From positions 1 to 29,358 of the forward strand of contig JAEWOP010000052.1 in assembly GCA_023399635.1 (NCBI GenBank): a stretch of 29,358 nt of DNA, given 5' to 3'. Of this stretch, positions 7,510-15,687 are shown in pieces. A model generated the notes under the pieces. It did no database searches and was not told the DNA's origin. It saw nothing but the letters and a program-made list of their open reading frames with translations. The position numbers and the translations under genes were made by a program. Source of the stretch: Pseudomonadota bacterium (GTDB lineage Bacteria > Pseudomonadota > Alphaproteobacteria > Rhizobiales > Rhizobiaceae). Numbering within the stretch: position 1 is the first letter of the stretch; every line of letters starts with the position of its first letter.

Positions 7510-8385
7510 ATGGAAACGCCAAAGATCACTCAGGCAATGATCAATGCCTATGACGAGTACACTCACCTTACGCTGGACCGGCGCGGCTTCATGGAGAAGC
7601 TGACCATGCTCGCCGGGTCGGGAGCTGCCGCAGCCGCCATCGCACCCATGCTTGCAGCAAGCGGTGCTCAGGCGCAGATGGTTTCCAAGAACGACGAACG
7701 TCTGCTTGCCGAAGACGTGACCTACGGCGGATCGACCGGCGAGATGAAGGGGTACTTGGTGCGCCCGAGCGACGCGACCGGCGACCTTCCCGCCGTCATC
7801 GTCATTCATGAGAACCGTGGCCTCAACATGCACATCCGCGATGTGGCTCGCCGCATGGCGCTCGAGGGCTTCGTCGCATTGGCGCCCGACTTCCTGTCGG
7901 CCGTGGGCGGGACGCCAGCCGACGAAGATCAGGCACGCGAGATGTTCAGCACTCTGGACGCCGCGGCAACGGCGGCCGATGCGGAGGCGACCCGCGTCTA
8001 TCTCGCCGGCCTCGACGGCACGAACGGTAAGGTTGGCGCCGTCGGCTTCTGCTGGGGCGGGGGTCTCGTCAACCGGATGGCTACGAAATCTCCAGACTTG
8101 GGCGCCGGCGTTGCATACTATGGTTCGCAGGCGTCGGCGGAAGATGTCCCCGCCATCCAGGCGCCACTGATGCTCCATTATGCCGGCCTCGACGACCGCA
8201 TCAACGCCGGGATCGACGCTTATCGCGCTGCCCTGGAAGAACATGGCAAGACCGTTGAGATCCATGTCTACGAGGGCGTCAATCACGCCTTCAACAACGA
8301 CACCTCGGCAGCCCGCTACGACAAGGCGGCGGCTGATCTCGCCTGGTCGAGGACCGTCGAGTTCTTCAAGGGCCACTTGTCCTAA
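7510..8385 (+). CDS. Exported dienelactone hydrolase family protein
   Basis: A 291-residue alpha/beta hydrolase of the dienelactone hydrolase family. Expected residues are present: Glu101 in HENRGL, nucleophile Cys181 in GFCWGG, Asp228/229 in GLDDR and His259 in NHAF. Unlike the cytoplasmic classical enzyme it carries an N-terminal extension: about 22 polar residues, a twin-arginine motif DRRGFMEKL, an Ala-rich hydrophobic stretch and a cleavage-like AQA near residue 55. This suggests Tat export. ATG 7510 is preceded by a strong GAGGAGGAAG. The 3' end overlaps the end of oxyR by 20 bp in a tail-to-tail arrangement. The substrate is unknown; members act on lactones and related esters. Confidence 0.88.
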   Translation: METPKITQAMINAYDEYTHLTLDRRGFMEKLTMLAGSGAAAAAIAPMLAASGAQAQMVSKNDERLLAEDVTYGGSTGEMKGYLVRPSDATGDLPAVIVIHENRGLNMHIRDVARRMALEGFVALAPDFLSAVGGTPADEDQAREMFSTLDAAATAADAEATRVYLAGLDGTNGKVGAVGFCWGGGLVNRMATKSPDLGAGVAYYGSQASAEDVPAIQAPLMLHYAGLDDRINAGIDAYRAALEEHGKTVEIHVYEGVNHAFNNDTSAARYDKAAADLAWSRTVEFFKGHLS

Positions 8386-9307
8386 GTTCGGGTTTGCGCT
8401 CCGATCTCTGTCGAGGGGCCGGGGCACAGTTGGCGATCGCCTCCGCCAATGCCTTCATCTCGTGTCGCCTCCCGCTCGACTTGCGCCAGATCAGCCCGAT
8501 CTCGCGTGAAGGGGCGGGCTCGGCAAACGGCACGATACGGATGTCGTTGCGGGCGGTTTCTGTCGGGATCGCCATCTCGGGGATGAGGGTCATCCCCATA
8601 TCGTGAGAGACCATCTGCAGAAGCGTTGTCATGGACGTTGCCCCGAAATTGACGAGGCTGCGCTGGCCGGCGGTGCCGCAGACGGATAGGGCCTGTTCGC
8701 GCAGGCAATGGCCTTCTTCCAGGAGCAAGAGCCGATCAGCATCCACCTGTGTCTCCGTCATGGGTGACATCAGGATGGCCTCTGCATTGTTCGCGATCGC
8801 CATGAAGAACCGGTCCGAAAAGATCGACACAGACTCTGTGCCGTCGCCATCGACCGGGAGTGCGGCGATCACCGCATCGAGCCGGCCCTCCTGCAGGTCT
8901 AGAATAAGCCGATCGGTCACGGCCTCCTTCAGTTCGATCTCGATCGACGGATAGCGTTCGCGCAGGCAAGGAACAAGCTTCGGCACGAGGTAGGGCGCAA
9001 CCGTTGGAATGATCCCGATCCGGACAGAACCGTGCAGCATCCGTCCGTTGCTGCGTGTGCCGCTCTCCAGTCGCTCGACCTGCTCCAGAATGACCCGAAC
9101 CTGCGCCAGGACATCTTCACCGTGGCGCGTCAGGAGGATGCCGTTGCGGTTGCGCTCCACCAGCCGAACTCCGAGGTCCTGCTCCATATCGAGGATCTGT
9201 GCAGACAGAGCGGGTTGGCTGATGTGGACGGCTTCTGCCGCCCGGCCGAAGTGGCGCTCCCGTGCAAGCGCCTCGAAATACCGCATCTGCCGTAGCGTAA
9301 GGGCCAT
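8366..9307 (-). CDS. oxyR: Hydrogen peroxide-sensing LysR regulator OxyR
   Basis: A 313-residue LysR-type regulator. The winged helix-turn-helix occupies residues 1-60 (FGRAAEAVHISQPALSAQI). The redox pair is clear: Cys201 and Cys210 in EEGHCLREQALSVC, the same spacing as Cys199/Cys208 of E. coli OxyR, so peroxide-driven disulfide switching is expected. It is divergent from katA, its classic target in rhizobia, across a 111-bp intergenic region holding an inverted repeat. The last dozen residues are a basic tail whose coding region overlaps the end of the dienelactone hydrolase gene. ATG 9307 has GGAAA about 6 nt ahead. Confidence 0.95.
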   Translation of the reverse strand: MALTLRQMRYFEALARERHFGRAAEAVHISQPALSAQILDMEQDLGVRLVERNRNGILLTRHGEDVLAQVRVILEQVERLESGTRSNGRMLHGSVRIGIIPTVAPYLVPKLVPCLRERYPSIEIELKEAVTDRLILDLQEGRLDAVIAALPVDGDGTESVSIFSDRFFMAIANNAEAILMSPMTETQVDADRLLLLEEGHCLREQALSVCGTAGQRSLVNFGATSMTTLLQMVSHDMGMTLIPEMAIPTETARNDIRIVPFAEPAPSREIGLIWRKSSGRRHEMKALAEAIANCAPAPRQRSERKPELRTSGP

Positions 9308-9335
9308 AAGATTTTCCGATCACGAGATTCATCAA

Positions 9336-9352
9336 ATAATATTGGAAATTAT
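9336..9352. promoter_or_regulatory. Candidate OxyR-binding site in the oxyR-katA intergenic region
   Basis: ATAAT-N7-ATTAT, a perfect 5-bp inverted repeat in an AT-rich stretch between the divergent starts, fits the general ATAG-N7-CTAT spacing of OxyR half sites. It lies 29 bp from the oxyR start and about 67 bp from the katA start, so one site could serve both genes. Inference from motif and context. Confidence 0.5.
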
Positions 9353-9418
9353 GGAACCGCGATGCAATGGTCAATCCGCAGACCTAGAACGGTTCCAGAT
9401 TTCTCAGAGGAGACAGCC

Positions 9419-10912
9419 ATGGCCGATCGTCCCACGATGACGACGACTGCCGGCGCACCAGTGCCGGACAACCAGAACACGATGACGGCGGGGCCGCGCG
9501 GCGGCGTCATGCTGCAGGACTATCAGCTGATCGAGAAGCTGGCCCCCCAGAACCGCGAGCGCATCCCGGAGCGGGTCGTGCACGCCAAGGGCTGGGGCGC
9601 CTATGGTACGCTGAAGATCACCGGCGATATCTCGAAATATACGAAGGCGAAGTGTCTGCAGCCGGGCGCTGAAACGCCGATGCTTGCCCGCTTCTCCACT
9701 GTCGCTGGTGAAATGGGCGCCGCCGACCACGAGCGCGATGTGCGCGGCTTTGCCCTGAAGTTCTACACCCAGGACGGTAACTGGGATCTTGTCGGCAACA
9801 ACACGCCGGTCTTCTTCGTCCGTGACCCCTACAAGTTCCCCGACTTCATCCACACGCAGAAGCGTCACCCGAAGACGAACCTGCGTTCGGCAACCGCCAT
9901 GTGGGACTTCTGGTCGCTGTCGCCGGAAAGCCTGCACCAGGTGACGATCCTGATGTCGGATCGAGGCCTGCCGGTCGACCCGATGCACATGAACGGCTAC
10001 GGCTCGCACACCTATTCCTTCTGGAATGATGCCGGCGAGCGCTTCTGGGTGAAGTTCCACTTCAAGACCCAGCAAGGCCACAAGCACTACACCAACGAAG
10101 AAGGCGAAGCGTTGATCGGCAAGACCCGCGAAGGCTATCAGGAAGCACTCTTCGGCGGCATCGAGCGCGGCGAGTTCCCACGCTGGAAGGTGCAGGTCCA
10201 GATCATGACCGAGGCGCAGGCGCACAATACGTCCTACAACCCCTTCGATCTGACCAAGGTCTGGCCGCACGCAGAGTTCCCGCCAATCGACATCGGCGTC
10301 ATGGAGCTCAACCGCAACGCCGAGAACTATTTTGCGGAAATAGAGCAGGCGGCCTTCTCGCCCTCCAACATCGTCCCCGGCATCAGCTATTCGCCGGACA
10401 AGATGCTGCAGGCGCGCGTCTTCTCCTATGCGGATGCCCACCGTTACCGCCTTGGTACGCACTACGAGAACATCCCGGTCAACCAGCCGAAGTGCCCCGT
10501 TCATCACTACCATCGCGACGGCCAGATGAACACGTATGGCGGCCTGCGCACCGGCAACCCGGATGCCTACTACGAGCCGAATTCGGTGAACGGCCCCTTC
10601 GAGGATGCCTCCGCCAAGGAGCCGCCGCTTGCCTTGGAGGGCGACATGGGCCGCTTCAACCATCGCGAAGGCAACGACGATTACTCGCAGCCGCGTGCTC
10701 TCTTCAACCTCTTCGACGAGGGTCAGAAAGGTCGTCTATTCTCCAACATTGCGGCAGCCATGGGCGGAGTTCCGGGAGAGATCGTCGAGCGGCAGCTTGC
10801 CCATTTTGCGCTGATCCACCCAGACTACGAAGCTGGCGTGCGTGCGGCCCTTGAACGGTTGCACGGCTACAAGGCCGATACGATTTCAGCACAACCCACC
10901 GCCGCCGAATAA
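9419..10912 (+). CDS. katA: Monofunctional heme catalase KatA
   Basis: Dismutates H2O2 to water and oxygen. The 497-residue length fits small-subunit catalases. Catalytic His55 lies in RVVHAKGWGAYG, catalytic Asn in LVGNNTPVFF near residue 127, and the proximal heme Tyr in FSYADAHRYRLG. The NADPH-binding-type region HYENIPVNQP follows. ATG 9419 is selected because AGAGGAGA lies 7-8 nt ahead; an in-frame ATG at 9362 would add an unconserved extension into the regulatory region. Divergent from oxyR, so induction by peroxide is expected. A strong terminator follows at 10935. Confidence 0.97.
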   Translation: MADRPTMTTTAGAPVPDNQNTMTAGPRGGVMLQDYQLIEKLAPQNRERIPERVVHAKGWGAYGTLKITGDISKYTKAKCLQPGAETPMLARFSTVAGEMGAADHERDVRGFALKFYTQDGNWDLVGNNTPVFFVRDPYKFPDFIHTQKRHPKTNLRSATAMWDFWSLSPESLHQVTILMSDRGLPVDPMHMNGYGSHTYSFWNDAGERFWVKFHFKTQQGHKHYTNEEGEALIGKTREGYQEALFGGIERGEFPRWKVQVQIMTEAQAHNTSYNPFDLTKVWPHAEFPPIDIGVMELNRNAENYFAEIEQAAFSPSNIVPGISYSPDKMLQARVFSYADAHRYRLGTHYENIPVNQPKCPVHHYHRDGQMNTYGGLRTGNPDAYYEPNSVNGPFEDASAKEPPLALEGDMGRFNHREGNDDYSQPRALFNLFDEGQKGRLFSNIAAAMGGVPGEIVERQLAHFALIHPDYEAGVRAALERLHGYKADTISAQPTAAE

Positions 10913-10934
10913 AATCGGTGTGTGCTGAAGCAAG

Positions 10935-10959
10935 AACCGGGGCCTTGGCCCCGGTTTTT
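10935..10959 (+). terminator. Intrinsic terminator after katA
   Basis: Stem AACCGGGGC/GCCCCGGTT with tetraloop CTTG is followed by TTTTT. It lies between the convergent katA and LysR genes. Confidence 0.93.
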
Positions 10960-10964
10960 CATGT

Positions 10965-11915
10965 TTACCAGCTGGTGGCCATCTGACCGGCCCGGATCTT
11001 CAGTGTCCGTCCGATGCCTTTCATTTCCGCATCCAGATCGTCCGGCACCACCGCCGGCGAAATGTTGTCTAGGCAGGCGGCGATATGGTCGGTGATGGCG
11101 TTCATCAGCGATGGCGATAGGCCAGGGCGTTTCATCAGGCCGATCTGCACCGGTGGAAGCGGCGGGAAGCCGTCTGCGGATGTCAGTACCTTCATGCCGG
11201 GCCGCAGGGTCGATTCCGGCAGTACGGAGACAGCCATTCCGGCCAGAACCGCAGCCGCAACCACGGTTGACGACCAGCTCGTGAAGAGCACCTGGTACTC
11301 ACGGCCGTCGGCATCGAGCGCGGAGCAGGCAAGCTGCCGCCACAGGCAGTCGCGCCGACCGACCGCAAGTGGAACCGGCGCATCGTCCCGCAGAGGGTGG
11401 TTGGCCGACGCGACCCAGCAAAGCGGTTCGGTCCGCACAACATCCGACATGCGAGCACGAGGATTATGCGTGACGAGCGCGATGTCCAGCTCACCCTTGG
11501 CCATGCGTTCTGCCAGGCTCGCGGAGTTCTCGCATACAATATAGAGTTCCACATTGGGGTGCGTCTTGGCAAAGCGTCCGATGATTTCGGGCATATACCG
11601 GTCTGCGTAATCGTCCGGGGTACCGATCCGCAACGTCCCCTCCAGTCGGTTGTCGTCGAAGGCGGCGATCGCCTCGTTGTTCAACCGGATGATCCTTCGT
11701 GCGTAGTTGAGAAGCTTCTCACCCTCGGTGGTGAGGCGGTTGCCACGCCCATCCTTGGCAAACAGCTGCTTACCGATGCGCTCCTCCAGGCGTCGCATCT
11801 GCATGGAAACGGCCGATTGCGTCTTGAAGACACGGTCGGCGGCCTTGGTAAAGCTGCCGGTGTCGACGATGGCAAGGAACGTGTGAAGCTGGTCGATATC
11901 AAGAGGCGCGGACAT
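10965..11915 (-). CDS. LysR-family transcriptional regulator
   Basis: A 316-residue regulator with an N-terminal winged helix (SFTKAADRVFKTQSAVSMQMRRLEERIGK, residues about 22-50) and a LysR substrate-binding domain starting at TLRIGTPDDYADRYMPEI. The head resembles the LrhA/HexA-like group, but the ligand is unknown. It is divergent from a DUF1127 gene 189 bp away, and a T-N11-A inverted repeat lies just ahead of its start, pointing to autoregulation and possible control of the neighbour. The ribosome binding site is weak. The gene ends 5 bp from the katA terminator. Confidence 0.9.
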   Translation of the reverse strand: MSAPLDIDQLHTFLAIVDTGSFTKAADRVFKTQSAVSMQMRRLEERIGKQLFAKDGRGNRLTTEGEKLLNYARRIIRLNNEAIAAFDDNRLEGTLRIGTPDDYADRYMPEIIGRFAKTHPNVELYIVCENSASLAERMAKGELDIALVTHNPRARMSDVVRTEPLCWVASANHPLRDDAPVPLAVGRRDCLWRQLACSALDADGREYQVLFTSWSSTVVAAAVLAGMAVSVLPESTLRPGMKVLTSADGFPPLPPVQIGLMKRPGLSPSLMNAITDHIAACLDNISPAVVPDDLDAEMKGIGRTLKIRAGQMATSW

Positions 11916-11925
11916 GGCGATAACC

Positions 11926-11942
11926 CATCAGTTTGTCTGATG
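11926..11942. promoter_or_regulatory. LysR-type operator candidate (T-N11-A)
   Basis: CATCAG-TTTGT-CTGATG is a perfect inverted repeat containing T-N11-A (T11928, A11940), the general LysR box. It sits 10 bp upstream of the LysR start codon in the divergent intergenic region, a place suited to autorepression. Confidence 0.5.
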
Positions 11943-12104
11943 CCAATCATTAGAAACATTCGTTGGACTGATCAATAGACTCCGTCGCATATTGTGACCG
12001 TACCCAAGACACCGGGCCATTCCCCCCGCCCGCCGCCCTGGCCACCCCTTTCGCGACCTCTGCGGAGGGAGGGCCATCCTCGTGCCGATGAAAGGATCAG
12101 GATC

Positions 12105-12401
12105 ATGCGCACGACCCAGATTGTTGAACTCGACCTCGTTCAGGAGCAGCGCTCGACCCGCCGCTTGTCTTCGATGACGTTGACAGTAACGGGCGTTCTC
12201 TGGCGTGCTTTGCGCAATCGTTGGGCTGCAAACCAACTGCATGATCTTGATGACCGTCAGCTCGACGATATCGGCCTGACCCGGCACGACGTGGTGCAGG
12301 CGACGCAGGGATCGGGGGTGTTTGACGATCCGGCTGCGCTGCTGGCGGAGACGGCACGCCGCCGTGCCACGACGCGGTTCGCACGTCTTCGTCAACCTTG
12401 A
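12105..12401 (+). CDS. DUF1127 domain small protein
   Basis: A 98-residue basic protein. The conserved segment LRNRWAANQLHDLDDRQLDDIGL followed by TRHDV (residues about 41-68) is the DUF1127 (YjiS-like) signature; rhizobial members have been linked to RNA turnover and to phosphate and carbon adaptation. The N-terminal 40 residues are not recognisable. ATG 12105 has AAAGGATCAGG ahead; a longer in-frame reading from 11994 would cover the promoter area and has a Pro-rich, non-conserved start, so it is rejected. A strong terminator follows at 12444. Confidence 0.85.
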   Translation: MRTTQIVELDLVQEQRSTRRLSSMTLTVTGVLWRALRNRWAANQLHDLDDRQLDDIGLTRHDVVQATQGSGVFDDPAALLAETARRRATTRFARLRQP

Positions 12402-12443
12402 GCGATTTTCCCCGCAGGGTGATAGCCAATAGCCCTGCCGCTT

Positions 12444-12475
12444 GCCCGGCCCGGATCTTCCGGCCGGGCTTTTTT
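12444..12475 (+). terminator. Intrinsic terminator after the DUF1127 gene
   Basis: Stem GCCCGGCC/GGCCGGGC with a 10-nt loop is followed by TTTTTT at 12470-12475. The T-run touches the stop codon of the convergent DUF937 gene. Confidence 0.9.
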
Positions 12476-13352
12476 ATGAGGTCTTCGGTGTCTCAGACGC
12501 GGTGTCGGCTGCTGAGCCCTTGAAGTAGGTGTCGAAGATCAACTCCATGCTCTTCTGATAGCTCTTCTGCACCTCAAGGCCGCTATCGAACATGCTGTTC
12601 AGCGTCTCGACGTAAGGGTTGGCGGTCGCCTGCGCGCCAGCCGGCGAAGCGGACGTCGAGGAAGCTGCATGACCAGAGCTGCCAGACATCATGTCCTTGA
12701 AGGCCTGCATGAACGGGTTGTCCGCAAAGGGATTTGCGGGCGCGGCCGAAGCGGCTGCCGGCTTGTCGAGGCCCCAGGCGTTGCGCATGCTCTGCATGAA
12801 CGGATTATCGAACATTGCCATGGGATCGGCAGGAGCCGTCTGCTTCGGTTGCAGCCCGAGGCTGTCGAGCCATTGCTTTGTCATCTGCCCCAAGGGGCTG
12901 GAGGAAAGAAGCTCGCTCCCCTGCTGCATCTGTCCGGTCGCCTGCTTGAACATGCCACCCATGAGCGTGTCGGCCATGACCGGCATCATCTTCTTCAGGA
13001 CCTCCTGGCCAATGCCCGTCAGTTGCTCGGCCTGTGCCGCTATGGCACGCGACACTTCCGGGGAGCCGAAGAGCTTCTCAAGAACCGCGTTGCCGTCGGC
13101 CATGCCCTGCGGTGTGAAAGCCTTGCCCAAATCCTCGAAATACTTGGCGTAGGTTCCGGACATCATCGTGTTCATCAGCGCGCCGAAATCATAGGGGTTG
13201 GCGGCAGTCCGCTTGAGGCCCGACGAAAAGGCTGGCGTCAAGGCGGCCATGGCCTGGGCCGCCTGTTCCTGCGCAAGATTGAACTGCTTGGCGATCGCGT
13301 CCATGGCAGCGCCGTTCTGTGCCTTCAGCATCATGTCGAACAGTGGCAGCAT
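12474..13352 (-). CDS. DUF937 domain protein with repeated NP[F/Y] motifs
   Basis: A 292-residue Ala/Met-rich protein. The N-terminal part (MLPLFDMMLKAQNG, then FNLAQEQAAQAMAALTPAF) matches DUF937, a helical domain of unknown function. The C-terminal third is low in complexity and carries short recurring motifs: NPYDFGALMNTMMSG (52), NPFMQSMRNAWG (183), NPFMQAFKDMMSG (212) and NPYVETLNSMFDSG (245). The last 45 residues look like an amphipathic helix of phasin type, but this is only a resemblance. ATG 13352 is chosen for GAAAGGA at 7-8 nt; an in-frame start at 13424 lacks such a site. It lies downstream of gshA on the same strand with an 82-bp gap. Confidence 0.75.
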   Translation of the reverse strand: MLPLFDMMLKAQNGAAMDAIAKQFNLAQEQAAQAMAALTPAFSSGLKRTAANPYDFGALMNTMMSGTYAKYFEDLGKAFTPQGMADGNAVLEKLFGSPEVSRAIAAQAEQLTGIGQEVLKKMMPVMADTLMGGMFKQATGQMQQGSELLSSSPLGQMTKQWLDSLGLQPKQTAPADPMAMFDNPFMQSMRNAWGLDKPAAASAAPANPFADNPFMQAFKDMMSGSSGHAASSTSASPAGAQATANPYVETLNSMFDSGLEVQKSYQKSMELIFDTYFKGSAADTASETPKTS

Positions 13353-13434
13353 GCAGTATCCTTTCAGGTTGGCCTGATTGGCCAATATATCCTGAAACCG
13401 CGCAACGGAAACAGCTTTCCGCAATTCCCGCCGG

Positions 13435-14808
13435 TCAGTACTTGTATTCGTCGAAGATCGGCTCGACGGATTGCTGCCAGCGACCGTGGTAGAGCATCAG
13501 AAGATCTTCAGCCATGGTGGTCTTCTTTGCGAGCACTTCCTCCAGCGTCGTCAGAAACACAGTCTCGTCCTGACCGTCGCCGTTGAGGCGCTTGCGTGCA
13601 GCAAGACCTTTCCGCGAAATGCCGACCACGTCGCGTGCGACCTCTAGAAGAGGCCTGCCTCTGACGTCGGCTTGGAGAGCCTTGGCGGGAACCGTTTCGC
13701 GCAACTGCAATACGTCCTCGTAGCCCCAGTCCCGCGTCAGATCCTCGGCGGCAGCGAGCGCGCCCTCATCATACAGCAACCCGACCCAGAATGCGGGCAG
13801 TGCGCAGATGCGGCGCCACGGGCCGCCATCGGCGCCGCGCATTTCCAGGAAGCGCTTCAGCCGAACGTCTGGGAAGAGCGTCGAGAGGTGATTGGTCCAA
13901 TCCCCCAGCGTCGGCTCCCACTCGGCGATCTCGCCCTTGAGGGCGCCGTTCATGAACTGGCGAAACGTGACATGCGTGCAATCATGGTACTTTCCGTCTC
14001 GAACGACGAAGTACATCGGCACGTCAAGCGCCCATCCGACATAATCGGAGAAGCCAAAATCGGTATCAAAGACGAAGGGCAGCAAGCCCGAGCGACGGTT
14101 GTCCGTATCGCGCCAGATATCGCCGCGCCAGGACAGAAGTCCGTTTGGCTTGTTCTCGGTGAACGGAGAGGAGGCGAACAGAGCTGTCGCAAGCGGCTGC
14201 AGCTTCATCGATAGGCGCATCTTGCGCGCCATGTCGGTCTCTGACGAGAAGTCCAGGTTCACCTGGATGGTGCAGGTACGGTACATCATATCGAGGCCCT
14301 GGCTGCCGACCTTCGGCATGTAGCGCGTCATGATCTCGTACCGCGATTTCGGCATGCGTGGCGTTTCTGCCAGCGACCATTTCGGGCTGCCGCCAATGCC
14401 GAGGAAGTGGATGCCCATCGGCTCGGCGACGTCCCGAAGAACGTCCAGATGGCGGTTGGACTCCGAACAGGTTTCGTGGAGGGTCTCGAGCGGTGCGCCG
14501 GAAAGCTCGAACTGCCCGCCGGGCTCGATCGAGATCGCGCCCATGCCGGAACGTTCGGCAAGCCCGATGATGTTGTCCCCGTCCATGATCGGGTCCCAGT
14601 CCAGCTTGGCCTGCATGCCGTTCAGGAGCGCTGAAATGCTCGCCTCGCCGGCATATGGCACCGGGCTGTTGTCGGCAAAGAAGAAGGCGAACTTCTCGTG
14701 CTCCGTCCCGATCCGGAACCGGTCCTTCGGGCGCGCTCCGCTTGCAAGATAGTCGGAAAGCTCTGACACCGAATTCAGTGGCGTCTGGTCGGTGGTATCA
14801 CGTGCCAT
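13435..14808 (-). CDS. gshA: Glutamate-cysteine ligase (plant/EgtA-like class)
   Basis: First step of glutathione synthesis: ATP-dependent ligation of Glu and Cys to gamma-glutamylcysteine in the cytoplasm. The 457-residue protein carries FRIGTEHEKFAFF near residue 31, SIEPGGQFELSGAPLE, MYRTCTIQVNLDFSSE, and LKRFLEMRGADGGPW, which mark the class found in alphaproteobacteria and plants rather than the enterobacterial GshA class. It lies 113 bp downstream of rsmE on the same strand; the gap holds a hairpin just before its start, so it may be read from rsmE and from its own promoter. AAGGTAG precedes ATG 14808. Confidence 0.95.
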   Translation of the reverse strand: MARDTTDQTPLNSVSELSDYLASGARPKDRFRIGTEHEKFAFFFADNSPVPYAGEASISALLNGMQAKLDWDPIMDGDNIIGLAERSGMGAISIEPGGQFELSGAPLETLHETCSESNRHLDVLRDVAEPMGIHFLGIGGSPKWSLAETPRMPKSRYEIMTRYMPKVGSQGLDMMYRTCTIQVNLDFSSETDMARKMRLSMKLQPLATALFASSPFTENKPNGLLSWRGDIWRDTDNRRSGLLPFVFDTDFGFSDYVGWALDVPMYFVVRDGKYHDCTHVTFRQFMNGALKGEIAEWEPTLGDWTNHLSTLFPDVRLKRFLEMRGADGGPWRRICALPAFWVGLLYDEGALAAAEDLTRDWGYEDVLQLRETVPAKALQADVRGRPLLEVARDVVGISRKGLAARKRLNGDGQDETVFLTTLEEVLAKKTTMAEDLLMLYHGRWQQSVEPIFDEYKY

Positions 14809-14823
14809 GGGAACTACCTTGTA

Positions 14824-14846
14824 GGACCGACAGAACTGTCGCGTCC
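14824..14846 (-). promoter_or_regulatory. Leader hairpin just upstream of gshA
   Basis: CGACAG-AA-CTGTCG (14828-14841) is a perfect inverted repeat, extended by GGAC/GTCC pairing with a single bulged base. It ends about 15 bp before the gshA start codon and overlaps the region where the ribosome would load. It may be an operator or an RNA hairpin affecting translation; no regulator is known to me. Confidence 0.35.
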
Positions 14847-14921
14847 GGCTGCTTTAGCGGGAATGAAGTGCCGTGCAAGTGAATTTCTTTCAACAAGCCT
14901 TCAGAAAATCAAGGCATCGGC

Positions 14922-15659
14922 TCAGCGCCAGTCACCGATGCTGGCTTGGACGACTGCAAGTGCCGCAACCGCAGCTGTATCCGCCCGCAGGATGCGCGGG
15001 CCGAGAGGGATTGGCGTAACGAAGTCTAGGCTGCGCAAGAGCTCGCGCTCTTCTTCCGAAAAGCCGCCCTCCGGCCCAATCAACAACGCCAGCCGCTCCT
15101 CCTTGATGCCTGAAAGCGTGGGGAGGGGATTTTGGCTTTCCTCGCCCTCATCACAGAAGATGATGCGCCGTCCAGCCGGCCAGTTATCGAGGATGTCGCG
15201 CAATTTGCGTGGCGCACACACCTTGGGAATGGAAAGGATGCCGCACTGCTCGGCAGCCTCCACGACATTTGCCTGCAGACGATCCATGTTGGTGATCTTG
15301 CCCTGCACGTGCTGGGTCATCACTGGCTGCAGCAAACCTGCGCCCATCTCCACGGCCTTCTGCACGATGTAATCGAGACGCCCCACCTTGAGCGGTGCAA
15401 ACAGGTAGTGAAGATCCGGCGCTGGGGGCTGCGGTCGCGTCTGCTCTACTGCCTCGATCAGCAGTTTCTTGCGAGACGGGAAAACAAGCCTTCCCACCCA
15501 TTCGCCGTCGCGTCCGTTGAAAATGAGGATCTGCGCGCCTTCGCTCAGCCGCAGAACGTTGACCAGGTAATTGAACTGTTCCGTGCTTGTCTCAACAGAA
15601 ACAGCGGGGCAGAGGTCTGCTTCAACGAAAAGCCGCTGCATCCGAAAGTTGGCGCGCAT
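14922..15659 (-). CDS. rsmE: 16S rRNA (uracil-1498-N3)-methyltransferase RsmE
   Basis: A SPOUT-class methyltransferase that modifies U1498 of 16S rRNA in the 30S subunit. The 245-residue length is typical. A PUA-like N-terminal domain (YLVNVLRLSEGAQILIFNG) is followed by the trefoil-knot SAM site: LLIGPEGGFSEEE and LGPRILRADTAAVAAL at the C-terminus. ATG 15659 is preceded by AGGA at 9-10 nt. It starts 20 bp after the stop of the upstream PiT gene, suggesting co-transcription of PiT, rsmE and gshA. Confidence 0.95.
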   Translation of the reverse strand: MRANFRMQRLFVEADLCPAVSVETSTEQFNYLVNVLRLSEGAQILIFNGRDGEWVGRLVFPSRKKLLIEAVEQTRPQPPAPDLHYLFAPLKVGRLDYIVQKAVEMGAGLLQPVMTQHVQGKITNMDRLQANVVEAAEQCGILSIPKVCAPRKLRDILDNWPAGRRIIFCDEGEESQNPLPTLSGIKEERLALLIGPEGGFSEEERELLRSLDFVTPIPLGPRILRADTAAVAALAVVQASIGDWR

Positions 15660-15671
15660 TGAAAAAGGTCC

Positions 15672-15687
15672 TCATCTGTTCAGATGA
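15672..15687 (-). other. Inverted repeat across the PiT stop codon
   Basis: TCATCTG-TT-CAGATGA is a perfect 7-bp repeat spanning the PiT stop codon. Read on the minus strand it is followed by GGACCTTTTT, which also contains the rsmE ribosome binding site. It could act as a weak attenuator between the two genes. Confidence 0.3.

Noticed and set aside
9404..10663. A 419-codon minus-strand frame inside katA
   Set aside because: Val/Arg/His-rich shadow of a fully convincing catalase gene.
11994..12104. Longer start for the DUF1127 protein
   Set aside because: Pro-rich, no ribosome binding site, and it would occupy the divergent promoter region.
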